Assembly (NCBI GenBank): GCA_977006965.1
Contig: OZ345361.1
Coordinates: 682,001 to 746,000, forward strand
Direction of reading: 5' to 3'
DNA from: Phymatolithon calcareum
Taxonomy: Eukaryota > Rhodophyta > Florideophyceae > Hapalidiales
DNA: 64,000 nt
Shown: piece after piece, positions 33,370 to 44,898 of the stretch
How the letters are laid out: every line of letters begins with the position of its first letter
How positions within the stretch are numbered: position 1 is the stretch's first letter
Notes under the pieces: generated by a model
The model's database searches: none
Told to the model about the DNA's origin: nothing
The model's input: only the letters and a program-made list of their open reading frames with translations
Made by a program: the position numbers and the translations under genes

Positions 33370-33712
33370 TCCTCGGTGCTTCGTCACGCTTGTTAGACGG
33401 GTTTAGAAGCCCAATCATGACGATCATCAGTATCTAGGTTGAGGTTCCGATGGCACGTGCCCCTGCTCCAACTATGTATCACTGATACGTGCCAGTTGGT
33501 ATCAGTGTTCGGCGCGCGCCATTCATGGCCAGGGTGCTTTAAGAATTAAAAACTTACTGAGCGCATAAGTCTGGAGTCTCCGTTTCAGCTTTGACACCAT
33601 TCCACTTCGTCTAGCTCTTCCTGTTGAGTGCCACTGTCAGCATGAGTTTTCCAACCAATTCCATACGAAAATTCGGTTTGTCGATTACGTTACTAAAGTT
33701 AGACGAAAATTT
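33370..33712. other. Spacer after the hAT element
   Basis: No gene. A short inverted pair, TATCACTGATACGTGCCAG and CAGTTGGTATCAGTG, lies near 33475-33507. Confidence 0.35.
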
Positions 33713-34170
33713 GTGGCAAGTCAAGAGTGGATGACGGACAGCATCGGGACTATGGACGGAACCAACAGTACAGGTGTTTTCAGGCCCCTGACCAATCTCA
33801 TCTTAAAAGAAATTGAAGGCGCAGAAGGGGATAAGTCCGTCATGGATCTCGAAGAAAACAGGCGAAACAGAGAAAGTCTTTTCTTCTACTTTAAATTCTT
33901 ACTCTATGCGATCTCATGCAGAGACTGCCAACCAGCCAGCCTATATTGTTGCTTTTGATCTGTATACCGATGGAACAACGCTCGCAAAATCCGGAGCCCA
34001 CAGAGCTAATAACGTCCGGATACAGTTATTTAGTGTCAAAGGACGAAGCAAGAAGTAGTATAAGGTTGGCATGGCACCCACAATACAAGAAAGCCTTTCT
34101 AGGAGACCATTTTCGCCGTCCCAGGCTAGTTATTACTCAATTACGAAAGTTCAAGAGTCCTGTCGTCTAC
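33713..34170 (+). pseudogene. Unknown element-type ORF fragment with in-frame TAG
   Basis: A frame through 33813-34058 reads A-Y-I-V-A-F-D-L-Y-T-D-G-T-T-L-A-K-S-G-A-H and continues after TAG (34056-34058) with Y-K-V-G-M-A-P-T-I. The D-L-Y-x-D-G-T motif resembles large transposon-associated proteins, but the family is not certain. Upstream, a frame beginning near 33713 overlaps. A fragment only. Confidence 0.35.
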
Positions 34171-35107
34171 AACAGGGCCCTATACAAGTGAATTAAAATC
34201 AAGTACGTGATGTTTCCTTAAGCTTCTGGTGTCTGAGCTCCAGGGGTGGCACCAATTTCACTGTTACGGATTAGTCTTAGCTCGGCAATTAATCTGTTTT
34301 ACTGGTCCACTTTCTTGTAACGAAATATTTATTGCAATCGAGCTACGCCTTTCAATAACAACAGTAATAAGAAGCGATCCTACAATAAGAGAAACAATAT
34401 CTGTAGTACTAAGCCTCGAGTTCAGCGTGCTCGTCGTCTTCCTGCAACGTTTGATGGACTCTATCAGATTTCGCCTTTGTAATAGCCAATTTGACAGACT
34501 GACCGTTTCAATATGCCTGATTCACTCTGAGAAAGATTATGGACTCAAAAACGATAGGCGTCGTGTCTTTGCGATTGTCAGTCAAAATGCTTTTGGCGAT
34601 AGACAATAAACATTCAACCTCGGCAAAAGATCCCACAATAAAATCACATCCCATGCACCCCGATTGAACCTCTGTAGATTCCTTGCGCTTCTTAATCAAA
34701 CGATCCGCCATACTCAGTGGTCCAGTTGATGCACTTTCAGTAGGCGATCCACTATCCTCAGCACACAGCAGGCTTTCACAGGCAGTTTTCTTTACTTGTG
34801 TCATCTTCAAATATGTATTTTTAGCTCCGCTATGAGAGATAGATGAACTGGAATACCCTTAACACAAAACGTGGATCAGCTACTGTAGTACGTATTAAGA
34901 GTTGCGGACACCCCTACTAGCGTGGACCTCTGCCGACTTCGTGGCACCGTAGGGGTTTCACCATAGATCATGGACATCGCAGTGACAAATTAATACAAGA
35001 TATTTGTTTCAATTTCAGTATTTGTCAGCAGAACTTTCACCGCATGTACATTGCAAATGTGATACTTTATGACAACGATAAATGTTGAGCTCGGAAAACT
35101 CATGCTT
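34171..35107. other. Stretch without a supported gene
   Basis: Open frames 34229-34609 (+) and 34508-34810 (-) have no recognisable domain. A CCAGGGGTGGCAC motif at about 34240 weakly mirrors CCCAGGGGCGGTCAC (reverse strand) at about 36738-36752 and could be a worn element end. Confidence 0.3.
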
Positions 35108-35262
35108 GGCGTGCTAGCCTTCTCCCGGAACACTCCACAGATGTTCAGTCAATGCATCTACATGCCTAATATGGTGACTTGTCGTGCTAGTCTTCTCCCT
35201 GAACACTCCACAGATGCTTCTTTAATGCATCTACAAGCCTAATTTGGTGATCTCTGTTCATG
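35108..35262 (-). repeat. 79-bp tandem duplication at the transposase C-terminus
   Basis: The sequence CTTCTCC-C/T-GAACACTCCACAGATG...AATGCATCTACA occurs twice in a row (about 35119 and 35198). It duplicates the codons for the last ~20 residues and the stop of the Harbinger transposase (A-L-K-K-H-L-W-S). Confidence 0.65.
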
Positions 35263-36544
35263 ACAGCATCGCCCTGAGCAATAAGTCCTGCCACTATTTT
35301 ATCAACGCTATACGGGACAGTGTTGGAGCTTCCAATGGGTGCAGAGTCGGAATTACTAACAGAGATTTCCACTTCCTGAGCAAACTCGTCAACGATAGAC
35401 TCCGGAGAAACCGTTGTTCCACTTTCGTCAACCTCATCGTCAAGTTCACCATATCATGCAGTATCACACAAACTTGACTTATATAACTCTCCTTTGCATT
35501 ACTTAGAGAGCTATTAGGTTCGACGTATAGCCCATTCTGGATAGATTCTGTTTGATAAGAAGTACAGCAGCCACTGCCGTTGCTCTCCAAACAGACAGTA
35601 CCCTTCTGGAACCCGCAAAGTTCGCTTACCATTTAGAATGCTCATAAAAAGAGGACCGTTTCTCAGAACGGTCAAGTCATTATTAGTACCACAACGTCTA
35701 AAAAAACCAGTGCCAAATATAGAGATCATGATCACAAACGCCTCCACAGGCAATAGTTGCAAGTTTCCATTTTTTGGATTTCTGTACTGCCCTTTAAACG
35801 CAACAGGACAGTTTTTCCAATGTAAACGCATACCGAAAACAGATCCCAGGAATCCGGGGAAACCCACATCCTCATATCGGGATAATGTTGCCTGGATCTC
35901 ATCCAGAGTTGGTTCTCTGTTATGGTACTTGGGACCAAAGCGATCAATCATCGCATCCAGAATGACATGAAAGGTTCGTCGCACAGAATCCTTGCTCATC
36001 TTCGCCTGGTCATCCGTGTCAGGAAACGTGAACTACTACCCAGGAGCCGAAGTGACGACAAATATTTTTGATGACTGGAGTGCCCCAGTCTCCCCAATGC
36101 ATCACGCTGTTGGTCCAGTCTGAGATCTTGAGCAATAAGCTCGCATTGAAGAACTGTGTAAAGCTTGATCGGAATTCTAAAAATCTCACGCAAGCGGAAG
36201 ACCGAGTAAACTGGAGTGTCAGAAAGGTAATCGTTGTACCATGAGCATGTTCCTCTATCAGAAGACCTTGATCCTCGCGAGCGCCCTCGTGCTTCTTCTT
36301 GCGTTCCTTCCTCTTAGAGAACAATTGATCCCGCAGCCGCCATTTCTGCCTCTTCTTCTTCAAAGACGTCGTAACCTTCGAAAAAGAAATCACTATAGGT
36401 TAAGACGCTTCTTTTTTCCTGCCTCTTCATGATGGGGGGTACATCCCTAACCTCAAATATTCTTTTTGTCTTGTGATCGCTTCCTTGGTTTCTATTTACG
36501 CTAAATGTGGCGTCCAACGCCACTATCATACCCTCTATTTCCAA
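35187..36544 (-). pseudogene. PIF/Harbinger transposase (Plant_tran-like), decayed
   Basis: Read from 36544 downward, after an acidic N-terminus and TAA near 36314-36316, the frame gives Y-N-D-Y-L-S-D-T-P-V-Y, then F-R-I-P-I-K-L-Y, then Q-Q-R-D-A-L-G-R-L-G-H-S-S. A shift near 36030 leads to M-S-K-D-S-V, H-W-K-N-C-P-V-A-F-K-G-Q-Y, G-T-N-N-D-L-T-V-L and R-N-G-P-L-F, the Plant_tran (PF04827-like) catalytic block with W-K-N-C-P and N-D. The usual Q-E-x-x-R-K-D-x-E-R-A-F-G region carrying the last acidic residue is missing; after a further shift comes C-V-I-L-H-D-M and the C-terminal A-L-K-K-H-L-W. A dead enzyme with at least one stop, two shifts and an internal deletion. Confidence 0.75.
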
Positions 36545-37430
36545 TAAGACTAGATCCCTTCAAATTGTCATTACAGCTTGCATTTACAACAAGCCCTTAC
36601 AGATATAATTACAGTCATTACAGTACCGTAGGTTTCGATGCATACTTGCACCATGAAGGATCACCAAGGGCAACTACTAGAACCGCTGCTTACAGTTTCC
36701 AGATGGTTACACTGGTTACACTGTAAGCATTACAGTGACCGCCCCTGGGGCGGGCTGGGGAAGACACTTCGCGGCTTCCAGAATCTTCCATTGATCCATT
36801 TCTCATACTGCCAAGTCATCCTTGATCAAATTCTTTTTCTAGAATGGTCCCCGCTTCTCGGCGCCCTCGCGTTTTGCCAGGGAAAAACCCGACCACAGCC
36901 AGTGTGCCAACTTGTTCGTTTCAAAAACGACACTAAAATAGGCAGTGGTTCGTTCCATGTAGCCTTACTTGTTGATTCCCGAATTATGTGTACATTGTGC
37001 GCCCTACGCTGCCTTCGCATTGTAAAATTACCTGTTTTAATCTATATCGGAAGCCTAGCCTGATGTAGGAACATGACATTGTTGCGCAACGCGCGGAGAA
37101 CACTACCCATGAAGAGGAAGAGAACGTAGGAACAGCTACTAATTCCGTTCTCAATCGCAAGAAGAATGAGAGAGAATAGGAGTAAATTCACTGGTTTTCT
37201 AGACATCTTGTGTCAATGGATGCTACTTAATCAAGAGTAAATGCTTGTTCTCGGTTGTGAGACTACTACACTATTTCGAGCTCCTGTTCATCCAGTAACA
37301 TGTAAACGACACTAAGAACATTATTGCAGGTTCCAATCAGAGGGCGAGGGAAATGAAAAGCATGGCACAATCCTAATCCTCGATGACTGGATCCCCGTCC
37401 TGGGCAGAAAAGCGGGGTCCAGTAGGATAG
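36545..37430. other. Spacer inside the PIF/Harbinger remnant
   Basis: Three to five copies of T-TACAG-type short repeats (TTACAGT, ATTACAG) lie at 36570-36735, followed by a GC-rich CCGCCCCTGGGGCGGG palindrome (36737-36752). No gene. Confidence 0.35.
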
Positions 37431-38980
37431 TTCTCAGCCTCAGCGACCGATTTGGGATTCCGAGCAGTTACAGAAGCCTGAATGTCGTTCACTTCATTCA
37501 TGAGTTCCGAAAAGCGAGAGAGCGCTCGATACGTGTAAGGTCCCCCGCCATTTCCTTCATAATGTCCAATTTCATCGCCAGCGCTGCTGTCTTAGCTCGT
37601 CATTCAGAAGAGGAAGAAATTGCATTGCCGACACTCTCGATCGATTTTGCCAGCTTTTTTGATCTTGTTTCCCTTTCAATTTCCATAGCTTTTCGCTTAG
37701 TTTCTGTAGGCCTTCTGGAGGTGCGTGACAACATTAGTATGTTCTGCTCACAGGAGGACATGGAAGAGCATTGTTGTTCACGTCATCCACTTTTCATGAC
37801 TTAGGCTGCACAATGCCACCAACATTGTTTGAAAACTTAGGACTTTCGCTCAAGAAGAGGATTGCAGAAAAAGATTTGATTGGGAAAGCCGGCTTTAGTA
37901 CTCCATTTTTATCCTTATTTTTGTTGCTCATCATGTAGATAGTCATGATGGCTTGCAGCTTTTGCATCTTCCCATTCTGTACAGGACGGGGTCTCCGCTT
38001 CAAACCGCTTCTGAGCAATGAGATATTTCTGTGCAACTCGTGCCAGACTTCCGAAAGGATGCATTAAACTTTCCGATGTCCTTGTGCGGGGACATAGAGG
38101 TGATTTCTCGAATTCAGACAATACCCTACCCCAAACTGTATTCGGTTCATGGTCGTGCTAGACCTGGAAACTGCAACCCAGGTATTAGCCAACAGAAAGT
38201 CATCTTCCGGTGAGTACTTCACTGTTTCAGACCTACTTGGAGTAGAAGTCATACGAGCAGTAGTTTTCAGAGCACTTACATGCGAGGGAAAAGAAGAGAG
38301 TGTACTCTTGTCTCTGGTATCCTTCATTCGGCAGGTGAGCTGACCTGTATCGCCAGTGCTTTGAAGAGCGGGAAGAGTGGAGCTGTAGCCATAACCAAGC
38401 TTTCCGGTAGACATACTGGACGCTGGTGTGTTTATGGGTAGTACAAAGTTTTGTATGTCTTGTTCAGTGAGTGCGCTGGAAGCCGCAGAAAGATGACTTC
38501 TGAACTCTGCGCCTTGCACTTGAGGAGAGCTCTTTGCCGCACTGCTACCGCCATTCAGAGAGATGAAATCCTGAAATGTTGCTGAGGAAAGTTGTCCTCC
38601 TACACTGAGCATTGGATGATTGAAATTCGACATTGGCTTGTGTCGTCGATGCAAGTCGACGGGAATATCTCGAAGGTTGCAGTGGTCGTAGTGGGGGATG
38701 AAAATCAACCAGTGAGCTTTGGCCCGACGCTGGTGCCTCCTCAACTCTAATGGGAGGGCGCGTTGTTGGAGAAGCCTGTGACGTCGAAGCTGAAATAGAC
38801 TCCATTTGGGGTGAAAGAGCTGAACGATAGCCAGGATAAGGTGGCTGCCTCTGCATCTGAACCATATAAGTACGTCTATTTAGGCTACTCTGGACTACAA
38901 TAAGGAGCAAAAATGGGCACAATGGCTGAAAATCGAGAGAAACAGCTCCAGAAAAAGGGGCACAGCAACGGGGGATCAAA
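37431..38980 (-). pseudogene. PIF/Harbinger Myb/NAM-like partner protein, frame-shifted
   Basis: The frame 38744-38064 contains S-P-E-D-D-F-L-L-A-N-T-W-V-A-V-S, the trihelix/Myb-like start found in the second protein of plant-type PIF elements (V-K-Y-x-x-E-D-x-L-L-A-x-x-W). Other frames supply a Ser/Pro/Gln-rich N-terminus (38979-38600), a Q-K-Y-L-I-A-Q-K-R-F-E-A-E-T block (around 38020) and a charged coiled-coil C-terminus (37.7-37.5 kb). At least three frame shifts separate them. Same strand as, and upstream of, the transposase at 35187-36544, so both probably belong to one element. Confidence 0.55.
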
Positions 38981-40144
38981 ATATCAGAGCAATGACTAAA
39001 TCAGCCAACCATATTCCTATGTGAAATCTCCGTGCAAATAGCGCATTCGCCTATTGGCCGAAAGTTTATCACCGACCGTAGCATGTGATACTTTTTGTTG
39101 ACAGATTTCCAAAAATCTGTCAACAATTGTATCAATTTGGCAGCAATGCTGTCAATTTAGCACACAGTATACATGTTCACTTTCATTTTACGTCCATGAA
39201 TTGAAAAAAGGAGCAATTTATCACCGCGATATCCATGCTCTTAGTAAGGTCACCTTACGGTGCCACGCAGCTCCATTTTCATCTCTGCATTGAGGAATAT
39301 GAGTACGCAGTAAGGCGCTGCGTCGCAATAATGGCTACAGTAAGGAACTCTGTTGCAATAGAGCTGTTATTGCAGTTTGTTGCGACTTACTGCAATGGCA
39401 GTAGAATTGATGCTACCCCTGCTCAGCTCGCTGCTCAATACCTTCTAAGATGCCGTTCACATGAATAAATTTCCGAGCTCATGGCCCGCGGTGTGCCGTA
39501 TTCATGGATCCCGTCCCTGACCTTTCCTCCTTCTTGACTATGCTTTGAAAAGTTGTTGGAAGGTTAGGGAATGGATGAGGAGAGTGGAAAAGTTTGGTTG
39601 GTGAAGATTGGTTGACGAGAAGTGGAGTTAGGTGAGAATGAGTTCCTTGGTTTATTGACTTGGCGGACCTCAGGTAAAGACTATATAGACCTGAGAACTC
39701 AACCAGACTTGATCAAAACCCTAATTGACGACGGAGACACTCTAACCCTAAACAAATTTGTCATAATATCATATGACACGTGTAACATGAAAAAATCAAA
39801 AATTATCTACTGAGTGAGGGGAGTATGATTATCATACTCTTATCATACTTTGACACCTGTCACTGCCAATCTTCTTGATTCAAAGTTCTGAGACACTTTG
39901 ACTTTCGACTTGACACGTGTACACGTGTACCGAGATCATACCTTGATATTGAAGTGTGTTTGCGACTAGAGCTCCAAGCAATCACACTTCTAACATGAAA
40001 TTCATATTCACCTTCATGCGTACAAAAAGCAAATCCGCATACACTCATTTGATATGCTGTTCCGTCCCCTGGGTTTTCCTCTTTGATCCACTCAATGCTC
40101 ATTCGTATGGGTAGCGTCGCACCAATTCAAGCGTCCTTCGGTAA
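38981..40144. other. Gene-poor stretch with short inverted repeats
   Basis: Besides the hairpin at 39095-39126 there are GAGTATGA...TCATACTC near 39820-39840 and ACACGTGTACACGTGT near 39913-39928. Open frames 39235-39468 and 39622-39813 show no domain. Confidence 0.35.
39095..39126. other. Perfect 14-bp stem hairpin
   Basis: TTGTTGACAGATTT and AAATCTGTCAACAA pair around a four-base loop. It lies in a gene-free stretch and could be a small fold-back element or a transcription end signal. Confidence 0.5.
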
Positions 40145-40843
40145 TTAATGCTTGTGGAGGTAGACTAGGAGACTGTGAAGGACGAGCTTTTCAAGGCTTA
40201 GAGTTCCGCCCCGCTTCGGGTTTTGCGCGATGTTTTTCCTTTGCTTCTTCGCTAGTCGAGCAATTTGTTCTTCTCCTCCGTCTGTTTCCGTACACGAACG
40301 GGAGGCTCTAGTGGAATGCGGGGAAAATTGGTCTATGGTATGCTGTCGTTGCTCGGATGATTGTTGTGGATGATGTGATACTTGCCGTGTTGCCGCCATT
40401 TGCTGTTGCGTGACCATTTGCGGTTGGGCTGAGTTACACTGATTTCTCGAAGTGTACTGCCCCATCGACATGTATGGATAGGTTCCCCAAGGTGGTTCAA
40501 GAGGAATCTGGTTTACATCTGCCGTGCATATTGATGCATGGCCACAATGTAATGTTTCAGTTTCTGGTGTTGCAGTGGTACAGTTCCTTGCAAAATGTAG
40601 TTTACATGCGAAGAAGAAGGTCTGGAAGGCCGGCTTGCTGTTGTTGGTGGTGAGAGTGCTGCACGTCAACGTATCGAGCACCATCTTGGGGCGCATTTCC
40701 AAGGATTGTAATGGATGCAAATTCTTGCTCTGCTCTGTGACATGCGAGGATGCGAAACATTCGACAGAGCTCGAGGAGAAGATTGAGGGACGGAAGGACC
40801 TACTTGTCTCCTCTGAGACATCTTCAAAAACGTTCGGTCGCAA
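40145..40843 (-). CDS. Hypothetical Gln-rich protein, 232 aa
   Basis: An open minus-strand frame with a Gln/His-rich middle (Q-P-Q-M-V-T-Q-Q-Q-M-A-A-T-R-Q) and a charged stretch (E-E-Q-I-A-R-L-A-K-K-Q-R-K-N) that could be a short basic helix. The Gln-rich composition recalls transcription-factor linkers or element partner proteins. No domain recognised, and the N-terminal third competes with other frames. Confidence 0.3.
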   Translation of the reverse strand: MRPNVFEDVSEETSRSFRPSIFSSSSVECFASSHVTEQSKNLHPLQSLEMRPKMVLDTLTCSTLTTNNSKPAFQTFFFACKLHFARNCTTATPETETLHCGHASICTADVNQIPLEPPWGTYPYMSMGQYTSRNQCNSAQPQMVTQQQMAATRQVSHHPQQSSEQRQHTIDQFSPHSTRASRSCTETDGGEEQIARLAKKQRKNIAQNPKRGGTLSLEKLVLHSLLVYLHKH

Positions 40844-41209
40844 GAAACTCTCCTCGGTCCTGGTGATTTCGATTTAGTCCGATGGCAATACATGCAGATT
40901 TCGTTACTACACTTTAACATTAGCACAGAAATATGCTATTGTGGAGCACAGGGATACAAGAGAAACAGGTGGAAAAAGAGGAAAAGCAATGCGTTTCCTT
41001 CGCAGTCGTAGTTCAGGAATGTATGTTTTCGCGCAGCCAACCGAACGGCACGTGTATTTCGAAATATTGGTTAGATTTTCAATTTAAATTATGTATATAT
41101 AACGTTGCTGATCGTCCTGGTGGAGCTTATGAAACCGAAAAGGTTGCGAAACATCTTTTCCGAAACGCTCTCGACCCGACTTCAGGCTTTTCAATATAGC
41201 GTAGCGGTC

Positions 41210-41770
41210 GACTGCTGTCTACTCGATGCTTTTCGATCACGTGAGCACGGTTCTTCTCTCTAGCGGTACGTTCCACCTCTATCAGCGCAAATTCTTAAAA
41301 TGGTTGTTTTTTTGTGCGTCGTCGGAATCAGATGCACCAGCTAACGTGCAAGGGTAAGGATGTACCCAGGTGCGATTTGAGCGCCTCCGAATCTTGGACT
41401 CGTTTTGACCTGCGAAATCAAGTGTGAACGACGCGGAGCAGCTTGTTTGGCGTCTGGCGTAATCTGCCTCGATGACGAAGTTGTCCAGATCTGGGATTGC
41501 GGGGTTGCAGTTATATAAATCACGTGAGCGCGATTCTTCTCCATTGCTCTTTCATCTAGCTCTAACAGCGTAAAGTCTTACAATAGTTGCTTCTTGTTGA
41601 ATATACTGCGGATTGCATATCATTCAAACTCAGTGGCCCGATTTGTACCGCGTGCCGCTTCGGAATCAGATACACCAGCCGTTATGCAGCGGTGTAGATA
41701 CATCCAGGTGCAAATTGAACACTACTGCGTCTTGCACTCCTGACGAGCAAAATCAAGCGTGTTAGTTCTG
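41210..41770 (+). repeat. Two diverged copies of a ~250-bp unit in tandem
   Basis: The unit at about 41228-41450 and that at about 41517-41765 share GATCACGTGAGC/AATCACGTGAGC, TTCTTCTC, TCTA(A)CAGCG, CGGAATCAGAT-ACACCAGC, and CAGGTGC-A/G-A-TTGA in the same order. The second copy is preceded by TTATATAAA. No frame is conserved between them, so this is a repeat rather than a gene pair. Confidence 0.55.
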
Positions 41771-41872
41771 AAAATTGGAATTCTATCTACAATGCTTGCT
41801 GTGTTTTTCTATTCAGTTATAATTAGACATGTGATCTGCATCGGACGCTGAGCGCTTCGACGAAAGGTCGCA

Positions 41873-41968
41873 GGTCACCAGAAAAGTTCGATTTCTTCCA
41901 CGGAAGAAATCGAACTTTTCAGGTGACCCGCGATCACGAGCCCTGCTTTGATCGCAGTCAAAACAGGG
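41873..41968. repeat. Two adjacent long hairpins
   Basis: GGTCACC...AAAAGTTCGATTTCTTCC and its complement form a ~25-bp stem (41873-41928). CCCTGCTTTGATCGCAGTCAAAACAGGG (41941-41968) follows, a second near-palindrome. Perfect stems this long are unusual in unselected sequence. Confidence 0.6.
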
Positions 41969-42256
41969 CTTCTTGCGAAGGAAAAATGAGTCCATGAGTC
42001 TTGGGCTTGCACTAGAAACGTGTATCTTTTGTTCTTGTTTCAGAAAATGATTCCAAAATGCAAATCATTAATTAAAAGAACTAAAAGTTCTGCATTTTCA
42101 AAATTTTTCTTGAAAATGTCTGAATATACAACTGTCCCTGCACAAGATTGGCAAAGCGCGCTTTTATTGGGTGCACTCGGTGATTTTCTGCTAGGCAGGG
42201 CTAGTGCTATTGGCACGTGCCATTCGCACGTGAATTCGCAATACGGTCGCGCTTTG

Positions 42257-44036
42257 GGTCGCTCCTGAAAATGATAAATTGCACAAAATGCGTCGTCACG
42301 CCACGGTGCATTTGTCTCGTGTCCTCGATTTGTGATACGCAAAATGTGCAAATCGCGCGACATTTGGTCATAGAGCTTCCCTCTGTGAACCAAATGTGTT
42401 GTACGACACATTTCTATCATTTTCGCTACAGCGCGTTTCTCTCAGTCGGAGTAGTGCAGTTATCTACCTCGTGCACTTCATCCATAGGTGATCAGAAAGA
42501 TGCGCTGCTGCTTAGAAGAGTAGATCCTCGTAAAGCGGCAAATTGAGGACAAGAAGCACAACAATTGCAAAGCGCAAAGTTGAGGTTGATAATACACCGT
42601 CTTGTTAATCCTGGAGATAAAACAATGATTTATATTTCCAATTGGGGCAAAAAGCAAAACGCTGTGTATGGCAACACTGATACAGGTCCCCGCTTCACAA
42701 GCAGTACCCACGGATTCTTCTCCAAGCCATGTCGCAACAGAGGCTTCACAGGGACAAAAGACAAGTTTCACTACTACAGTTCCAACAAGTTCTTCCAATG
42801 CAGATGCGGAGCAGAAACCACACTTGTCCCCTGTGGAGATTGAGCCCCATGAACACACACGGAGATTTCTTGGGTCACTACGGGGAGGAACACCCGTAAC
42901 AAATCCTCTTTCTCGGGCTTCTCACTTGCCTCTAATTCCCTCACAACTCGGAACTCGCCCTGTATTCCCGAAAAACCACTCGCTTGCCCTCCGTGAACAA
43001 TGCGTCACTAAATGCGCTTCCAGAAATGCTGTTTCTGTATCGCTCTGTGAATATGCGGCTTCGGCAGCGTACTTCGGCAATGTTGGTCCTGCTTCCCCGA
43101 TATCGTCAAATGGATCGATCTGTCATTAGTATCAGACCCATCTTCGCAGCTCTTGACTGCTTTTCTGTCCCTGCTGGGAATCCCTACTGTCGCCCCGCAG
43201 TTCGAAAAGCAAAGAGACTCAAGTCAGCTATTTAACAAAGTGCTGACCTAAGTACAGGCGACGACATATACGAAGACGAAAATCTCTCTGAGGAATTTGG
43301 CGATGAATCAGGACACGAGAGAGCCGGTACAGAGTCCGTTGCCCATGAAAATGCGACCGCTACATTGTCGACCTCGACATGAGCATCGGACAATCCTGTT
43401 CTCAACGAGCCGCCCGCAGTGCTCTCGCTATGAACGCAGCACAAGCTGCCTCTCTCCTATCTACGCGGCAGAGCCCACTGGACTCGCCACGACTACCTTC
43501 TCCGCGCCCTATTGTCCAGAGGCGGTTGAGTGGTGGGCGTTCAGGGCAATCCTCCGACGGGGATATGATGTCGATTTTCAGTTTGCAACTTCGGCAAGAG
43601 AACGAAATAAGGGAAGCAGAGCGGGTAGCCCGAGCAGAGGACCGAGCTGAAGAGAAGGCGCTCCGTGAAGAAGAGCGAGCACATCAGAGAGCGCACAGGG
43701 AAGCTGAGGGACAGGAAGAGAGAGCTCGGCAAGAGGAAGCGATTCCCTTTTGGAGTATTATACTGCTTTAAAACCTCTCAGTCTCCAGCGGTGTAATGTA
43801 ATACGTGTACTCTTCAGCGCCAAAGTGACGGCCCATGTCGGATGCTTTGGGCACTATAAGCATTCAATAGTACATCAAATCAATTAATGTTTTGGTTCCG
43901 TAAAGGAAGTGTCTCACACAAAATGGGACAATGTTTTCAGGGCTCCACAATTTGGCGTGCGCGTGACAGCGGAAAACATTTGCACAATTTGCGTACTGTT
44001 TTGCGCCTCTGCAATTTATCATTTTCAGGAGCGGCA
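42257..44036 (+). mobile_element. Putative TIR element with a frame-shifted coiled-coil gene
   Basis: CGCTCCTGAAAATGATAAATTGCA at 42257-42280 (24 bases, shown here only by its start CGCTCCTGAAAATG) recurs inverted at 44013-44036, and about 150 bp inside each end show weaker inverted similarity (TACGCAAA-TGTGCAAAT). The interior codes in shifting plus-strand frames for an acidic region (D-D-I-Y-E-D-E-N-L-S-E-E-F) and a C-terminal Glu/Arg coiled coil (43379-43771). It ends next to a pogo-like transposase that lacks its C-terminal half, so it may have inserted there. Confidence 0.45.
42565..43771 (+). pseudogene. Element-borne coiled-coil protein, frame-shifted
   Basis: Plus-strand frames 42668-43129 (Ser/Thr/Pro-rich) and 43379-43771 (ending in E-R-V-A-R-A-E-D-R-A-E-E-K-A-L-R-E-E-E-R-A) are the best parts; an acidic peptide between them lies in a third frame with an in-frame TGA. 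The order of low-complexity linker, acidic patch and charged coiled coil is common in second proteins of DNA transposons. No DNA-binding domain is recognisable. Confidence 0.35.
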
Positions 44037-44097
44037 CAATAGTGCTCGTCCAGAAGCTTCCAATGGAAAACGATCTGTCCACCGCTGGTAACTTAAC

Positions 44098-44898
44098 CTA
44101 GTTACGTGTGCGGCCATTGTCCATATTGATAGCGAAATGTGTCTCATTAATATTTTCGATAAGGTCCTCGTCCAGAGCACCATTGTCAAAATCTTTTTTG
44201 ACTTGCCCTAGATGATACGCGACAGATTTTTCAATATTCTCTGTCTTTGAGGCGCTTATCTGCTTTTTCCCAGTCTGCATATGGACGACTATGTTAAATC
44301 GTTCAGTAAAGCAGCAGATCCATGCGTAGTTTATCTTGTCAATAACGCGCTTCCCATCCTTTGGCTTCACATAGTCAGCACCAAAGTCATTTTCAGACGA
44401 AGCTAAAATGTGCTGTGCAAGAGGAATCAGCATCTTTGAATCAAATTTCACTCCTGCACATCTCAATCGTTCAAACTCCTCAAGAAGCCCATAATGCAGC
44501 CAATCTACCCAGGGAGCTCTTTTAGCACCACAACCAGGAGCAGTTTTTAGTGCAGATTTTCTCCTCTGACCCAGCTGGAGAGATGTAACATATCTGGGAT
44601 TACCTGGGTCTTCTTTTAGAATTAAATCCCTTTTCTTCCACCAATCTAACGCCTTAGCAAGGTTAGCATTAGTGTCGCCTCGAAAAGCGCTTGGAAAGGC
44701 CTTTACAGCTTTAGCCCCGGACAGTTTGACATACACTCCGTTTCGAAAATATTGAAAAATTTTCAATCGGCTTCCGCGTTTACTGGCTAGTTTCTCAAAA
44801 TCATACCGATGCACATCCGTGAATGGGTTGATGAAGCACGACCCGTTCTGTACTGAGCCACGAATTGATGACATTTTCGGATCAGCCTTCGCTTTCAA
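44098..44898 (-). pseudogene. pogo/Tc1-like transposase, N-terminal half only
   Basis: The 266-residue frame contains the two-part helix-turn-helix region of CENP-B/Tc5-type transposases (W-V-D-W-L-H-Y-G-L-L-E-E-F-E-R-L-R, then F-T-E-R-F-N-I-V-V-H-M-Q-T-G-K) and leads into E-N-I-N-E-T-H-F-A-I-N-M-D-N-G-R-T, where the family has the first catalytic Asp as D-E-T; here it is Asn. The frame then stops and the rest of the catalytic domain is missing, replaced by the end of the TIR element at 42257-44036. Non-functional. Confidence 0.65.

Noticed and set aside
34240-36752. CCAGGGG-based inverted ends of the PIF/Harbinger remnant.
   Set aside because: Only about 12 bases match, no target duplication is visible, and the partner gene would lie outside. 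Mentioned in the spacer entries only.
39710-39755. AACCCTAA and CTAACCCTAAAC, telomere-like words.
   Set aside because: Only two isolated occurrences about 30 bp apart, with no tandem array.
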